A stretch of DNA of 64,000 nt, taken from assembly GCA_951812775.1 (NCBI GenBank), contig OX638326.1:2615391-2679390 (forward strand). The letters are read 5' to 3'. This stretch comes from an uncultured Alphaproteobacteria bacterium (GTDB lineage Bacteria > Pseudomonadota > Alphaproteobacteria > MPNO01 > UBA2964). The translations under genes and the position numbers were made by a program. This document shows positions 27,125-35,743 of this stretch, piece by piece; positions within the stretch are counted from its first letter, which is position 1; each line of letters begins with the position of its first letter. Under the pieces are notes generated by a model. It was not told the DNA's origin. It ran no database searches and saw only the letters and a list, made by a program, of their open reading frames with translations.

Positions 27125-28795
27125 ATGAACGCTAATCGCGCCTTCAGATTTCTTGAACACAAGATTCGCCGGCTTAGCTTGCGAAAAATTCTCTATGTGT
27201 TCAGCACAGCCGTTTTTAAATCCAATCTTTATCGACGCTTGTTGGAAAAAGCAGGTGAAGAAACCCCAAAATTTCTCCCGACCGACAATTGGCCAGGCAA
27301 CGCGAATCGTGGAGCCGTAACGGTCGAAGGTGATTTTGAATGCCTCGGAACTGTTATCCGCGATGCGGATAAACCCTGGCTGGCCACGAGCGTCAGCGAT
27401 GCCTGGCTTACCAGCGTCTCGGAGTTCAATTGGTTACGGGACCTACGCGCTGTTGGAAATGATGAAGCCAGAGCAAGGGCCCGGGATTTAATTGCGCGCT
27501 GGATCGACAGCCACGGAAGCCGCTGGCAAAAAATTTCATGGCGACCTTCAGTTACTGGCATTCGGCTTGCCAATTGGCTGGGACATCGTGAATTTCTAGC
27601 AGTGGGCGCAGATGCCCGTTTTCTCAATAAGCTCGATCAGAGTGTTCATCAGCAGGGCCGCTACCTACAGCATGTCGCAAAGCTTACCCCCACCGGAATT
27701 GATCGAATTCTGGCATATAAAGGGCTCATTTTAATTGGATTATCTGACAAGAATACGGCGCAATTTTCGAAATGGCTCACGCGGCTCGATCATGAGATTG
27801 ATACCCAGTTCCTGGGGGATGGTGGTCACGTTTCCCGTAGTCCTGCGATCGAACTTTCATTGTTAAAACATCTGATCGATATCAGGGCGGCATTACGGGA
27901 TGCCAAGGAAGAAATATCCCACACTCTCCAAACCGCTATAGACAAAATCGCACCAATGGTCCGTTTCTTTCGCCATGGCGATGGTGGACTGGCCTTGTTC
28001 AATGGCAGCGATGAAGAGGAAGGATGGCTAATCGATGTTGTCCTAACGAGATCGGAAGCGCGCGGCAAACCGCTCGATTCCGCACCACATAGTGGCTTTG
28101 AACGCCTCGCGGCCAATCGAACGTTGCTCCTGATGGATGTCGGAGCACCACCGCGCGCGGGGTATGACCAACAAGCCCATGCCGGCGCGCTAAGTTTTGA
28201 AATGAGTGTCGGCAAAGAACGTATCATTACAAATTGTGGCGCCCATTTCGGAGGAACGGAGTCATGGCTGGACGCCCAACGGACGACGGCCGCGCATTCA
28301 ACTGTAACAGTTGAGGATGTTAACTCAGCAGAGTTGTTAGAGACCAATGGGGTTGGTGGAAGACCGAAATTCGTTTCAGCGGAACGCCGGGAAGCCGATG
28401 GAAATATTTGGATAGATGCCGCCTTGATTGGATATGGCGGTCGCAATACAGCTGACCACTCTCGTCGCGTATATCTCTCAGCAAATGGTGGTGATATTCG
28501 TGGTGAGGACACAATTACCGGAAACGATAGCCAAAAATTCGTCGCGCGATTCCATTTACATCCGTCTATTCAGGCGTCTCTCGTGCGCCAGGCAAACTCT
28601 GTTTTGATGCGAACCCCAAGTGGGTCTGGCTGGCGCTTTAGAGCTTCAGGAGGAGTCATTTCGTTGCAGGAAAGTGTTTATCTGGGGATTCCCGGCGAGG
28701 TCAAACGCGCGGAGCAAGTTGTCATTTCCGCCGCAACACAAAATGGAAACGGTCAGATCAAGTGGGCGATTTCCCGTCTCGCGGACGAAAACTAG
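27125..28795 (+). CDS. Heparinase II/III-family protein
   Basis: This 556-residue protein has an N-terminal helical toroid (about 60-300; WLRDLRAVG, ARDLIARWIDSHG, SWRPSVTGIRLANW) and a C-terminal beta-sandwich with the lyase-like segment QQAHAGALSFEMSVGKERII, NCGAHFGG and AAHSTVTVED. In Alphaproteobacteria this family follows rsmB and usually precedes purH; substrate and role are not established, and the protein may act on an uronate-containing envelope glycan. Here purH does not follow: the gene marks the boundary of the glycan locus. It converges with the dehydrogenase gene, with 28 bases between them. Confidence 0.85.
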   Translation: MNANRAFRFLEHKIRRLSLRKILYVFSTAVFKSNLYRRLLEKAGEETPKFLPTDNWPGNANRGAVTVEGDFECLGTVIRDADKPWLATSVSDAWLTSVSEFNWLRDLRAVGNDEARARARDLIARWIDSHGSRWQKISWRPSVTGIRLANWLGHREFLAVGADARFLNKLDQSVHQQGRYLQHVAKLTPTGIDRILAYKGLILIGLSDKNTAQFSKWLTRLDHEIDTQFLGDGGHVSRSPAIELSLLKHLIDIRAALRDAKEEISHTLQTAIDKIAPMVRFFRHGDGGLALFNGSDEEEGWLIDVVLTRSEARGKPLDSAPHSGFERLAANRTLLLMDVGAPPRAGYDQQAHAGALSFEMSVGKERIITNCGAHFGGTESWLDAQRTTAAHSTVTVEDVNSAELLETNGVGGRPKFVSAERREADGNIWIDAALIGYGGRNTADHSRRVYLSANGGDIRGEDTITGNDSQKFVARFHLHPSIQASLVRQANSVLMRTPSGSGWRFRASGGVISLQESVYLGIPGEVKRAEQVVISAATQNGNGQIKWAISRLADEN

Positions 28796-28823
28796 TCCAA
28801 CGAAGTGCAAGCGAATTTGCTTT

Positions 28824-30107
28824 TTACAGCTGCCAACGAGCAATCGAATCCGGTAGTTCAAGAGAACGCCACATTCCCTTAACATCAGCGACCAGGCCAT
28901 CCCCGGTTAGCAAACTCTCAAATCGAGAATCATCAAAGTCAACATAGGGTTGATGTGGAACAGCACCGACAACGCAGTCGTACCCCCCCGCATCGTCCAG
29001 CGTGGGCATTAACGATATGCCAAATATTTCGCTTGCTTCAGTTGCGTCCGCAAGGGCGTCATGGACATCGACCATAAAACCCTGGGTTTCAAGTTCACGA
29101 ACAATATCGATCACCCGCGAATTCCTGAGGTCAGGAACATTCTCTTTGAAGGTTAACCCAAGGATCAAAATTTTCGCGCCGACGCCCTTATCCTTTTTCG
29201 CGAGTTCTTCGACAACGCTATTTGCAACATACTTGCCCATTCCGTCATTTATCCGGCGACCGGCGAGGATGATTTCAGGATTCAGTCCATGGGCGGTAGC
29301 TGAATGTGCAAGGTAAAATGGGTCAACGCCAATACAATGCCCCCCGACGAGGCCTGGCGCAAAATTGAGGAAATTCCATTTCGTTCCAGCCGCTTCCAGC
29401 ACATCATAAACGGAGAGGTCCATTTTTTGAAAAATTGTCGTTACTTCATTGATGAAGGCTATATTGATATCCCGCTGAGTGTTTTCGATAACCTTTGCGG
29501 CTTCTGCCGTTCGTATATCGCGCGCCACAAATATGCCGCCCGACGTGAGACGACCATAAATCTCGGAGAGGACCTGGGTAACTTCTGTATTTTGGCCGGC
29601 AACCACCTTGGTAATCTTATCGACTGTATGCTCTTTATCGCCGGGGTTAATGCGTTCGGGAGAATAGCCAAGAAAAAAATCCGTCCCGCAGGTGAGACCG
29701 GATGCCGCTTCCAATTCGGGCCCAGCTACATCTTCAGTAACGCCGGGATAAACTGTGGATTCGCAAACGACGATGTCACCCTTCTTTAAGACGCCACCGA
29801 CGAGCTTGCTCGCACCGCGCACAGCAGCGAGATCGGGTTCATTATTTTGATCAACCGGCGTTGGAACAGTGACAATAAAAATTTCAGCATTCTCGATGCC
29901 AGAGACCTGATCCGTAAGTTCCAGTGTGGACGCACTCAATGAATTAGCATCAATTTCATTGGTTCGATCCAGTCCAGCCTGCAGTTCTTCAACCCGGCTA
30001 GAATCGATATCAAGACCTATTACCGAAAAGTGGCGTGCCAGGTGGACCGCCAACGGCAAACCGACATATCCCAAGCCAACGACGGCGATTCTCTTTAACT
30101 CAGACAT
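28824..30107 (-). CDS. Nucleotide-sugar 6-dehydrogenase (UDP-HexNAc type, WbpO/TviB-like)
   Basis: The enzyme oxidises C6 of a UDP-sugar in two NAD-dependent steps to the uronate. The 427-residue chain has the Rossmann motif VVGLGYVGLPLAVHLA, VCESTVYPGVTE, FLGYSPERINPGD and the catalytic cysteine in GLVGGHCIGVDPFYLAH (C258). EINP-type residues and the G-[HC]-C-I-G-V-DP sequence are typical of the UDP-GlcNAc/GalNAc dehydrogenases (TviB, WbpO), giving HexNAc-uronic acids for surface glycans, rather than the UDP-glucose enzyme. It is divergent from the PEP-mutase gene across 150 bases. Confidence 0.87.
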   Translation of the reverse strand: MSELKRIAVVGLGYVGLPLAVHLARHFSVIGLDIDSSRVEELQAGLDRTNEIDANSLSASTLELTDQVSGIENAEIFIVTVPTPVDQNNEPDLAAVRGASKLVGGVLKKGDIVVCESTVYPGVTEDVAGPELEAASGLTCGTDFFLGYSPERINPGDKEHTVDKITKVVAGQNTEVTQVLSEIYGRLTSGGIFVARDIRTAEAAKVIENTQRDINIAFINEVTTIFQKMDLSVYDVLEAAGTKWNFLNFAPGLVGGHCIGVDPFYLAHSATAHGLNPEIILAGRRINDGMGKYVANSVVEELAKKDKGVGAKILILGLTFKENVPDLRNSRVIDIVRELETQGFMVDVHDALADATEASEIFGISLMPTLDDAGGYDCVVGAVPHQPYVDFDDSRFESLLTGDGLVADVKGMWRSLELPDSIARWQL

Positions 30108-30258
30108 TTACTACTCCACAACGAGCGAACTCCTCTACTCCGCATTTCAACCTTCTGTCAATCAATGGCAACAATTGGGTTACTTGAGAATTTAATGTTA
30201 TTGAAAAATGATGTTCAGTTGCATAGGTTCCCCGATTAGAGCAGTAAGGAGCAGGTCA

Positions 30259-31932
30259 TTGTCCGTCACGCCATTCCCGACGCCTAGCGATAAGCCAACT
30301 AAACCGATTAATCCAAATTCCAAGGCAGGCCGACTGCGGTCATTGCTAACATCATCTGAGACTGAATTCATCATGGAAGCCCATGATGGCCTTTCCGCCA
30401 AGATTGTGGAAGAAGCAGGGTTTGATGGTATATGGGCGAGCGGATTGACAATTTCCGCAGCACTTGGTGTCCGGGACAGCAACGAGGCGTCCTGGACACA
30501 GGTGTTGGAGGTCCTCGAGTTTATGTCGGATGCGACCTCGATTCCGATTCTGGTAGATGGTGATACCGGCTATGGCAATTTTAATAACGTTCGTCGAGTT
30601 GTTCGCAAGCTCGGTCAAAGAGGGATCGCCGGAATTTGTATTGAGGACAAATTGTTTCCCAAGACCAATTCATTCATTGGTGAGGGCCAGCCGCTTGCGG
30701 ACATGGATGAATTTTGTGGAAAAATTAAAGCCGGCAAAGATAGCCAACTAAACGATGATTTTAGCGTTGTCGCTCGGCTTGAAGCCCTGATTTCCGGCCA
30801 GGGTATGGCTGAAGCATTGAAGCGCGCAAACGCCTACTACAATGCCGGTGCGGATGGCCTCCTGATTCATTCGAAAATGCGGGAACCGGATGAGATTCTG
30901 GAATTCCTGTCTGAATGGGATGACAGATGCCCAGTCGTCATAGTTCCGACAACCTATTACGACACCCCAACTGAAAAGTGGCGGGATGCGAGAGTTTCTC
31001 TGGTCATTTGGGCAAACCACAACCTGCGAGCATCGATATCGGCGATGCGAGAAGTTTCGGCAAGAATTCTTCGCGATCAAACGATTGCGACGGTTGAAAA
31101 TGAAGTGGCGACCGTAAGTGATGTGTTTGATTTGGCAGGCAATGCAGAATTATCCAACGCCGAAAAAATTTACCTACCAACAACGTCGGGCGCGCCGAAG
31201 GCTATTGTTCTTGCCGCTTCGCGTGGCGAAGCGCTTGGCGAACTGACCGCCGACCGACCAAAGTGTATGTTGGATGTCAGAGGAAAACCTCTCTTAAGCC
31301 GTCTTGTTGAAACGCTGAATGGTGGCGGAATACGCGACGTAACGGTCATTCGCGGATATCGAAAAAAAATGGTCAATCTGCCCAGTGTCAAAACAATAGA
31401 CAATGATCAGTATGATAAAACCGGCGAGGCGTCGACATTAGCTTGCGCTGCCGATGCGCTCCAGGGAGAGACCATACTTGCTTATGGTGACGTGTTGTTT
31501 CGTCAACATATCCTTGATCAAATTTCTAAAGCAGAGGGTGACATCGTCCTTGCAGTCGATGCGTTGTGGCAGGAACGTGATCCTGATCCGTTATCCCGAA
31601 CTCGCGATCTGGTAAGCGGTTCCGCGCCGTTCAAGACGGGTTATCTTGAGGACGATACGGTTTCGGTCAAAAAAATTGGGCACGAACCTAATGCCGATGA
31701 GATTGACGGGGAGTGGATTGGTGTAGCCCATTTGAGCGCAGAAGGCGCTTTGGCCGTGCAAGAGGAAATCGGCAATATGAGCGCCGATGGCTCGATTGAA
31801 CAAGCCAGTCTGATCGAACTTTTCCAAAGGTTGCTGGCAAGAGGGGTTGTAATCAATGTCCTCTACGTGGCCGGCCAGTGGCTCGATGTTGATAATCCTG
31901 CCGATTTAAAGGACGCCGGGAGTTTTCTATAA
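30259..31932 (+). CDS. Phosphoenolpyruvate mutase fused to phosphonate cytidylyltransferase (PepM-PntC)
   Basis: This bifunctional 557-residue enzyme combines two phosphonate-pathway activities. Residues about 20-300 are PEP mutase, which makes the C-P bond of phosphonopyruvate. It has [10 protein letters not shown] (98-107) and the diagnostic [10 protein letters not shown] (129-138), where isocitrate lyase-family relatives lack the TNS. Residues about 313-557 are a sugar-type nucleotidyltransferase ([30 protein letters not shown], metal-binding AYGDVLF) like PntC/LicC, which activates 2-aminoethylphosphonate with CTP. I prefer the TTG at 30259, seven bases after AAGGAG, over the ATG at 30208. 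No phosphonopyruvate decarboxylase or AEP transaminase is in the window. Confidence 0.88.
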   Translation: MSVTPFPTPSDKPTKPINPNSKAGRLRSLLTSSETEFIMEAHDGLSAKIVEEAGFDGIWASGLTISAALGVRDSNEASWTQVLEVLEFMSDATSIPILVDGDTGYGNFNNVRRVVRKLGQRGIAGICIEDKLFPKTNSFIGEGQPLADMDEFCGKIKAGKDSQLNDDFSVVARLEALISGQGMAEALKRANAYYNAGADGLLIHSKMREPDEILEFLSEWDDRCPVVIVPTTYYDTPTEKWRDARVSLVIWANHNLRASISAMREVSARILRDQTIATVENEVATVSDVFDLAGNAELSNAEKIYLPTTSGAPKAIVLAASRGEALGELTADRPKCMLDVRGKPLLSRLVETLNGGGIRDVTVIRGYRKKMVNLPSVKTIDNDQYDKTGEASTLACAADALQGETILAYGDVLFRQHILDQISKAEGDIVLAVDALWQERDPDPLSRTRDLVSGSAPFKTGYLEDDTVSVKKIGHEPNADEIDGEWIGVAHLSAEGALAVQEEIGNMSADGSIEQASLIELFQRLLARGVVINVLYVAGQWLDVDNPADLKDAGSFL

Positions 31933-32000
31933 GATTTCTGAAGGTATAACAGACAGACCAGATCAAGGTGTTCACAAAAAAAACGCTTTTGGGACGTCAG

Positions 32001-32027
32001 TCTATATCTATATCTATATCTATATCT
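32001..32027. repeat. Hexanucleotide tandem repeat (TCTATA, four and a half copies)
   Basis: Four perfect copies of TCTATA plus TCT lie between the PepM-PntC stop and the promoter of the regulator/NusG-like genes, ending about 66 bases upstream of the -35-like box. Such short tandem repeats can change length by slippage. Being outside any gene, length change here would alter spacing or curvature, not reading frame. Confidence 0.9.
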
Positions 32028-32093
32028 GTGAAAATATAGAAAGTCCTTTACAATATATTGAATTACATACATGATTCGGCTGTAGAAGACCTC

Positions 32094-32123
32094 TTGACGT
32101 TCATGGTTTGAACGAAGTATGTT
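32094..32123 (+). promoter_or_regulatory. Sigma70-like promoter for the regulator/NusG-paralogue pair
   Basis: TTGACG (32094-32099) and TATGTT (32118-32123) are separated by 18 bases. Transcription would start near 32131, and the first gene begins with GTG at 32149 behind AAAGGGA. A dyad lies between the two boxes. Confidence 0.5.
32098..32114. promoter_or_regulatory. 17-bp dyad, operator candidate
   Basis: CGTTCA (32098-32103) and TGAACG (32109-32114) are perfect inverted copies around TGGTT. The dyad sits between the -35 and -10 boxes, where a bound dimer would block RNA polymerase. The winged-helix protein encoded just downstream is the obvious candidate ligand (autoregulation), but this is inference. 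Confidence 0.45.
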
Positions 32124-32148
32124 CGCAGCGTGAATAAAGGGAATCGGT

Positions 32149-32793
32149 GTGGCGAGCTCCGGAAAATCAACTTCTGAAAGCAACAGTGAGGCCGAAATTA
32201 CGCTGGGCCTGTTATCTGTTGTTGAACAAAATAGCACCCATACCCAAAGATTGATTGCGCACGAATTAGGCGTCGCCCTCGGCCTCGCCAATGCCTATCT
32301 CAAACGCTGTATAAAGAAGGGGTGGATCAAAGTTAATGAAGCGTCGGCTAACCGGTATGCATATTACCTCACCCCGACAGGATTTGCGGAGAAAAGCCGA
32401 TTAACAGCGGATTATCTTTCCTATTCCTTCAATTTTTTTCGCGGCGCCCGAAACCAGTGTTCGACGCTATTTGAAGAATGTCAGAATTCAGGCTGGAACC
32501 GCGTTGCCTTAATAGGCGCAACCGATCTCGCCGAAATAGCGACGCTCTGCGCCAAAGATTTCGGGATCGAATTGATCGGCATCGTCGACCCAAAGCTTAA
32601 TCAGCCAGATTACGCTGGGGTGCCGTTGGCCGGTAGGTTGAAAGACCTTGGATCCGTCAGCGCGGTCATCATAACCGAACTAAAAGAAGCACAACGCGCA
32701 TTCGATACATTGGTTGAATCGATGCCGCGGGAACGAGTGCTGACGCCGCCACTTTTGAAAGTGTCCCGCAGCAAACCCCAGTTGGCGGAGTAA
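32149..32793 (+). CDS. Winged helix-turn-helix regulator of glycan locus
   Basis: The 214-residue protein has a MarR/ArsR-like winged helix domain at about 15-85 (LGLLSVVEQNSTHTQRLIAH, ELGVALGLANAYLKRCIKKG, wing NRYAYYLTPTGFAEKS). A C-terminal Rossmann-like half follows (VALIGATDLAEIATLCAKDF, IELIGIVDPK, VIITELKEAQRAFDTL), which could bind a nucleotide or CoA-type ligand. Proteins of this build recur right before NusG-like genes at alphaproteobacterial polysaccharide loci. The start is GTG with RBS AAAGGGA. It is separated by four bases from the NusG paralogue, so both share the promoter upstream. Confidence 0.85.
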   Translation: MASSGKSTSESNSEAEITLGLLSVVEQNSTHTQRLIAHELGVALGLANAYLKRCIKKGWIKVNEASANRYAYYLTPTGFAEKSRLTADYLSYSFNFFRGARNQCSTLFEECQNSGWNRVALIGATDLAEIATLCAKDFGIELIGIVDPKLNQPDYAGVPLAGRLKDLGSVSAVIITELKEAQRAFDTLVESMPRERVLTPPLLKVSRSKPQLAE

Positions 32794-32797
32794 TTGG

Positions 32798-33298
32798 ATG
32801 CATTGGTATGTCGTCCAAACTCAAGCACTGGCAGAAAACAAAGCGTTGTTTCATTTAAAGCGACAGGGTTTTGAGGTGTACTTGCCTCGCTATCTAAAGC
32901 GTCGACGCCACGCCCGAAAAACTGATTGGGTGCCAGCGCCGCTATTTCCCCGCTACATGTTTCTTCAAATGGATACCGAACGATCCCGTTGGTTGAACAT
33001 TCGCTCAACAATCGGTGTTTCTCAATTGGTTTGCCAAGGCAACCGACCCGCCGCCGTTCCAGATGAAGTAATTGAAAGCATCAGGGAACGGGAGAGTGAC
33101 GTGGGATTGATCGATATTCGCCGGGAAGCGCATTTCAACAAAGGGGATGTCGTACAGGTTATGGATGGCCCCCTTTACGAGCGCGTAGGCCTGTTTGAAT
33201 GCCAATCCGATGATGATCGCGTCGTAATTCTGCTCGATCTGCTCGGGCGCGAAGTGAAAGTAAAAGTGCCGATAGAAACCGTCGCTACCTACCAGTAG
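32798..33298 (+). CDS. NusG-family specialised antiterminator (RfaH-like)
   Basis: A 166-residue NusG paralogue. The N-terminal NGN domain (about 1-105) starts MHWYVVQTQALAENKALFHL and has GFEVYLPRYLKRRRHARKT and PLFPRYMFLQMD. A C-terminal KOW-type region follows (FNKGDVVQVMDGPLYERVG, GREVKVKVPI). RfaH, UpxY, LoaP and related proteins have this build and bind paused RNA polymerase at specific leader elements so that it reads through long, poorly expressed operons. A near-exact ops element lies 53 bases after its stop, in front of about 30 kb of co-directional glycan genes, which strongly supports that role. This is not housekeeping NusG, which lies in the secE-rpl block. Confidence 0.9.
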   Translation: MHWYVVQTQALAENKALFHLKRQGFEVYLPRYLKRRRHARKTDWVPAPLFPRYMFLQMDTERSRWLNIRSTIGVSQLVCQGNRPAAVPDEVIESIRERESDVGLIDIRREAHFNKGDVVQVMDGPLYERVGLFECQSDDDRVVILLDLLGREVKVKVPIETVATYQ

Positions 33299-33324
33299 TG
33301 AATATTGGCCCAAAAACCTTTTCC

Positions 33325-33349
33325 TCCGGGTGGAGCTATTTCACCCGGA
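33325..33349 (+). promoter_or_regulatory. Leader hairpin directly before the ops-like element
   Basis: TCCGGGTG (33325-33332) pairs perfectly with CACCCGGA (33342-33349) around a 9-base loop. It ends one base before the ops-like sequence. Its position suggests an RNA pause hairpin or attenuator in the untranslated leader of the operon. Confidence 0.6.
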
Positions 33350-33350
33350 C

Positions 33351-33362
33351 TGCGGTAGCGTG
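33351..33362 (+). promoter_or_regulatory. ops/JUMPstart-like element
   Basis: TGCGGTAGCGTG matches the enterobacterial ops element GGCGGTAGCGTG at 11 of 12 positions. It lies in the leader of the glycan operon, immediately downstream of the gene for the NusG paralogue and on the coding strand of the genes it would serve. In enteric bacteria ops is the pause and RfaH-loading site. Confidence 0.75.
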
Positions 33363-33376
33363 GGTAAATTGCAAGA

Positions 33377-33401
33377 CACTCTCACTCACTAAACGAGAGT
33401 G
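33377..33401 (+). promoter_or_regulatory. Second leader hairpin
   Basis: CACTCTC (33377-33383) pairs with GAGAGTG (33395-33401) around an 11-base loop, between the ops-like element and pseB. No U-run follows, so it is not a classical terminator. It could be a pause or attenuator that the antiterminator overcomes. Confidence 0.4.
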
Positions 33402-33454
33402 AAGTTTCACACTCTAAGACCAACTTTAACTTCTGAGTAAGGCCGAGACAGACG

Positions 33455-34483
33455 ATGAATAATTTTTTCGATCCGCAACCCCAACTGGATGGGAAGAATA
33501 TTCTGGTTACTGGCGGAACTGGTTCTTTTGGCAAAGCATTCGTTGAAACTGTCCTAACGAGTTTCAAACCCAAAAAAGTGATAATTTTTTCTCGGGACGA
33601 ACTCAAACAGTATGAATTAGCACATAAATTTCCGCACGAAAGGTTTCCGCAGTTACGGTTTTTTATTGGTGATATCCGTGACCTGCCCCGTCTTGAAATG
33701 GCTATGCGAGATGTAGAAATAGTAATCCACTCAGCAGCCTTAAAACATGTTCCCGCCGCTGAATACAATCCCTTCGAATGCATACATACAAATGTGTTAG
33801 GCGCTGAAAACATTGTGCAAGCCGCCATCCGGGCAGATGTCGACAAGGTCATAGCCTTATCAACGGACAAGGCAACAAACCCAACTAATTTATACGGCGC
33901 AAGCAAACTGGCCGCAGACAAAATTTTTATCGCAGCTAATAATCTGAGCGGTACCGACGGCACACGATTTTCCGTCGTGCGATACGGAAATGTAATCGGG
34001 TCCCGCGGAAGTATCGTTCCGTTTTTTGCGAAACTGGTCCGAGAAAAAGCAGATACAATCCCCATCACCGATTCACGGATGACCCGATTTTGGATCACTC
34101 TTGAACAAGGTGTAAATTTTGTTCTTTCCAGTTTAGCGATAATGCAACGTGGCGAGATTTTCGTCCCGAAAATCCCAAGTATGAATATCGGGCAATTGGC
34201 GAATGCAATCGCGCCAGACATCAAACAAAAGGTCGTAGGCATTCGGCCCGGGGAGAAACTGCACGAAGTACTGATTTCCAAAGAAGACGCCCGAACAACT
34301 TTGGAAATTGACGACCGTTATATCGTTCATTCAGCTTTCAACACCTGGACCCCGGAATCAGAACGACCGGGAACCCCAGTAGATCCTGAATTTGTCTACG
34401 AAAGCGATACAAATCCAGAGCAATTCGATGACGCTGAGTTAAAAGAAATTTTAAGCGACATTACCCTTTCTAATGATGACTAA
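33455..34483 (+). CDS. pseB: UDP-GlcNAc 4,6-dehydratase (inverting)
   Basis: PseB starts the pseudaminic acid pathway, dehydrating and C5-epimerising UDP-GlcNAc to the 4-keto-6-deoxy-L-altro sugar. The 342-residue SDR has NILVTGGTGSFGKAFVE, the FSRDELKQYEL strand, FFIGDIRDLPRL, HSAALKHVPAAEYNPFECI, the catalytic STDKATNPTNLYGASKL (Thr-Asp-Lys and Tyr-x3-Lys), and RYGNVIGSRGSIVP. The TDKA variant separates the inverting PseB/FlaA1 group from other dehydratases. It is the first gene after the ops leader and its end overlaps pseC by 11 bases. Confidence 0.93.
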   Translation: MNNFFDPQPQLDGKNILVTGGTGSFGKAFVETVLTSFKPKKVIIFSRDELKQYELAHKFPHERFPQLRFFIGDIRDLPRLEMAMRDVEIVIHSAALKHVPAAEYNPFECIHTNVLGAENIVQAAIRADVDKVIALSTDKATNPTNLYGASKLAADKIFIAANNLSGTDGTRFSVVRYGNVIGSRGSIVPFFAKLVREKADTIPITDSRMTRFWITLEQGVNFVLSSLAIMQRGEIFVPKIPSMNIGQLANAIAPDIKQKVVGIRPGEKLHEVLISKEDARTTLEIDDRYIVHSAFNTWTPESERPGTPVDPEFVYESDTNPEQFDDAELKEILSDITLSNDD

Positions 34484-35690
34484 GGAATTTCTTCCGTATA
34501 GCTGTCATTCTGTTGATGAAGCTGATATCGACGCTGTCACTGACGTCCTCAAGAGCGACTTCCTTACAACCGGGCCAGCTGTTGCTGCCTTTGAAGACTC
34601 CCTTGCAAACTATGTCGGTGCGGATTTTGCGATTGCGTGTTCAAGCGGAACGGCCGCGCTTCACCTCGCATTACTGGCAATGGGTGTCGGGGCGGACGAT
34701 ACCGTTATTGTTCCTTCAGTCACATTTGTCGCAACTGCCAATGCTGCTCGCTTCTGTGGCGCCGAAGTTCTATTTTCGGATGTGTGCCCTGAGTCGGGGT
34801 TGATGACAGCCGACCATCTTGAAGAAACCCTCACTCGTGCGACGTCGGTGAAACCGGCTGTTGTAATCCCGGTCCATCTCACCGGCCAAACCGCTTCGAT
34901 GGAGAATATTCATACCGTAGCGGAAAGTCACAATATCAGGATTTTGGAGGATGCCTGCCATGCACTGGGCGCTGAAAAACCTCCCTCGTCAGGACATACC
35001 AATTCGAGGATTGGAGATTGTCAGCATTCGCAGATGTGTGTTTTTTCGTTTAATCCAGTCAAATCGATTGCTGCCGGTGAAGGAGGTGCGCTCACGCTCA
35101 ATGATGAGGCGAGCGCCAGCAGACTAAGAGAGCTTCGAAATCATGGTCTCGTGCATGACCCTGCCAAACATGTATTTCCAGAAATGGCGATTGATGATCA
35201 GGGCGATCCGAACGCTTGGTACTACGAGACGAACACGCTAGCACCAAATTATCGGCTCAATTCCCTTTCATGTGCGCTTGCAAAAAGCCAACTTTCCAAG
35301 CTGGATTCACGCATCCAACGACGGCGTGAATTAGCCGAACTTTATGACACATTGTTATCTGAACTTTCGCCATTGGTAAAACCCATCACCAGAACCGCCA
35401 ACTGCGCCAGCGCTTGGCACCTGTATAGCGTTCTAATAGATTTTTCAGCCGCTGAAATGTCTCGAAACGCTTTTATGGATGGGCTTAAGAAGGAAAATAT
35501 AGGATCCCAAGTCCATTACATACCCGTACATAAACAACCGTATTATGTTGAACGGTATGGTGAGATTTCATTACCTGGCGCGGACCAGTATTACAAAAGA
35601 ACATTATCGCTCCCTCTATTTCCAGGGATGCAAAATGAGGGTGTTGTCCGCGTCGTCGAAACGATGCGGAAAATTTTATTCGGAAATTGA
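34473..35690 (+). CDS. pseC: UDP-4-amino-4,6-dideoxy-L-altrosamine transaminase
   Basis: PseC is the PLP-dependent aminotransferase that puts the 4-amino group on the PseB product. The 405-residue DegT/DnrJ/EryC1 enzyme has LKSDFLTTGPAVAAFE, CSSGTAALHLALLAMG, ILEDACHALGA and the Schiff-base lysine in FSFNPVKSIAAGEGGALTL (K197). The ELRNHG and ETNTLAPNYRLNSLSCALA segments are typical for PseC. It overlaps pseB, so the two are coupled. The start is one of two adjacent ATGs. Confidence 0.93.
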   Translation: MMTKEFLPYSCHSVDEADIDAVTDVLKSDFLTTGPAVAAFEDSLANYVGADFAIACSSGTAALHLALLAMGVGADDTVIVPSVTFVATANAARFCGAEVLFSDVCPESGLMTADHLEETLTRATSVKPAVVIPVHLTGQTASMENIHTVAESHNIRILEDACHALGAEKPPSSGHTNSRIGDCQHSQMCVFSFNPVKSIAAGEGGALTLNDEASASRLRELRNHGLVHDPAKHVFPEMAIDDQGDPNAWYYETNTLAPNYRLNSLSCALAKSQLSKLDSRIQRRRELAELYDTLLSELSPLVKPITRTANCASAWHLYSVLIDFSAAEMSRNAFMDGLKKENIGSQVHYIPVHKQPYYVERYGEISLPGADQYYKRTLSLPLFPGMQNEGVVRVVETMRKILFGN

Positions 35691-35743
35691 GTGCCTTCCG
35701 CAATTTTTGAAGTAAGTGAAAGACCTTTCCCAGGAATTCTCCC

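Noticed and set aside
32001..32027. CRISPR-like repeat
   Set aside because: A six-base tandem repeat without spacers; no cas genes anywhere in the window.
33382..34281. 299-codon minus-strand frame over pseB
   Set aside because: Shadow frame; pseB has all catalytic motifs on the plus strand.
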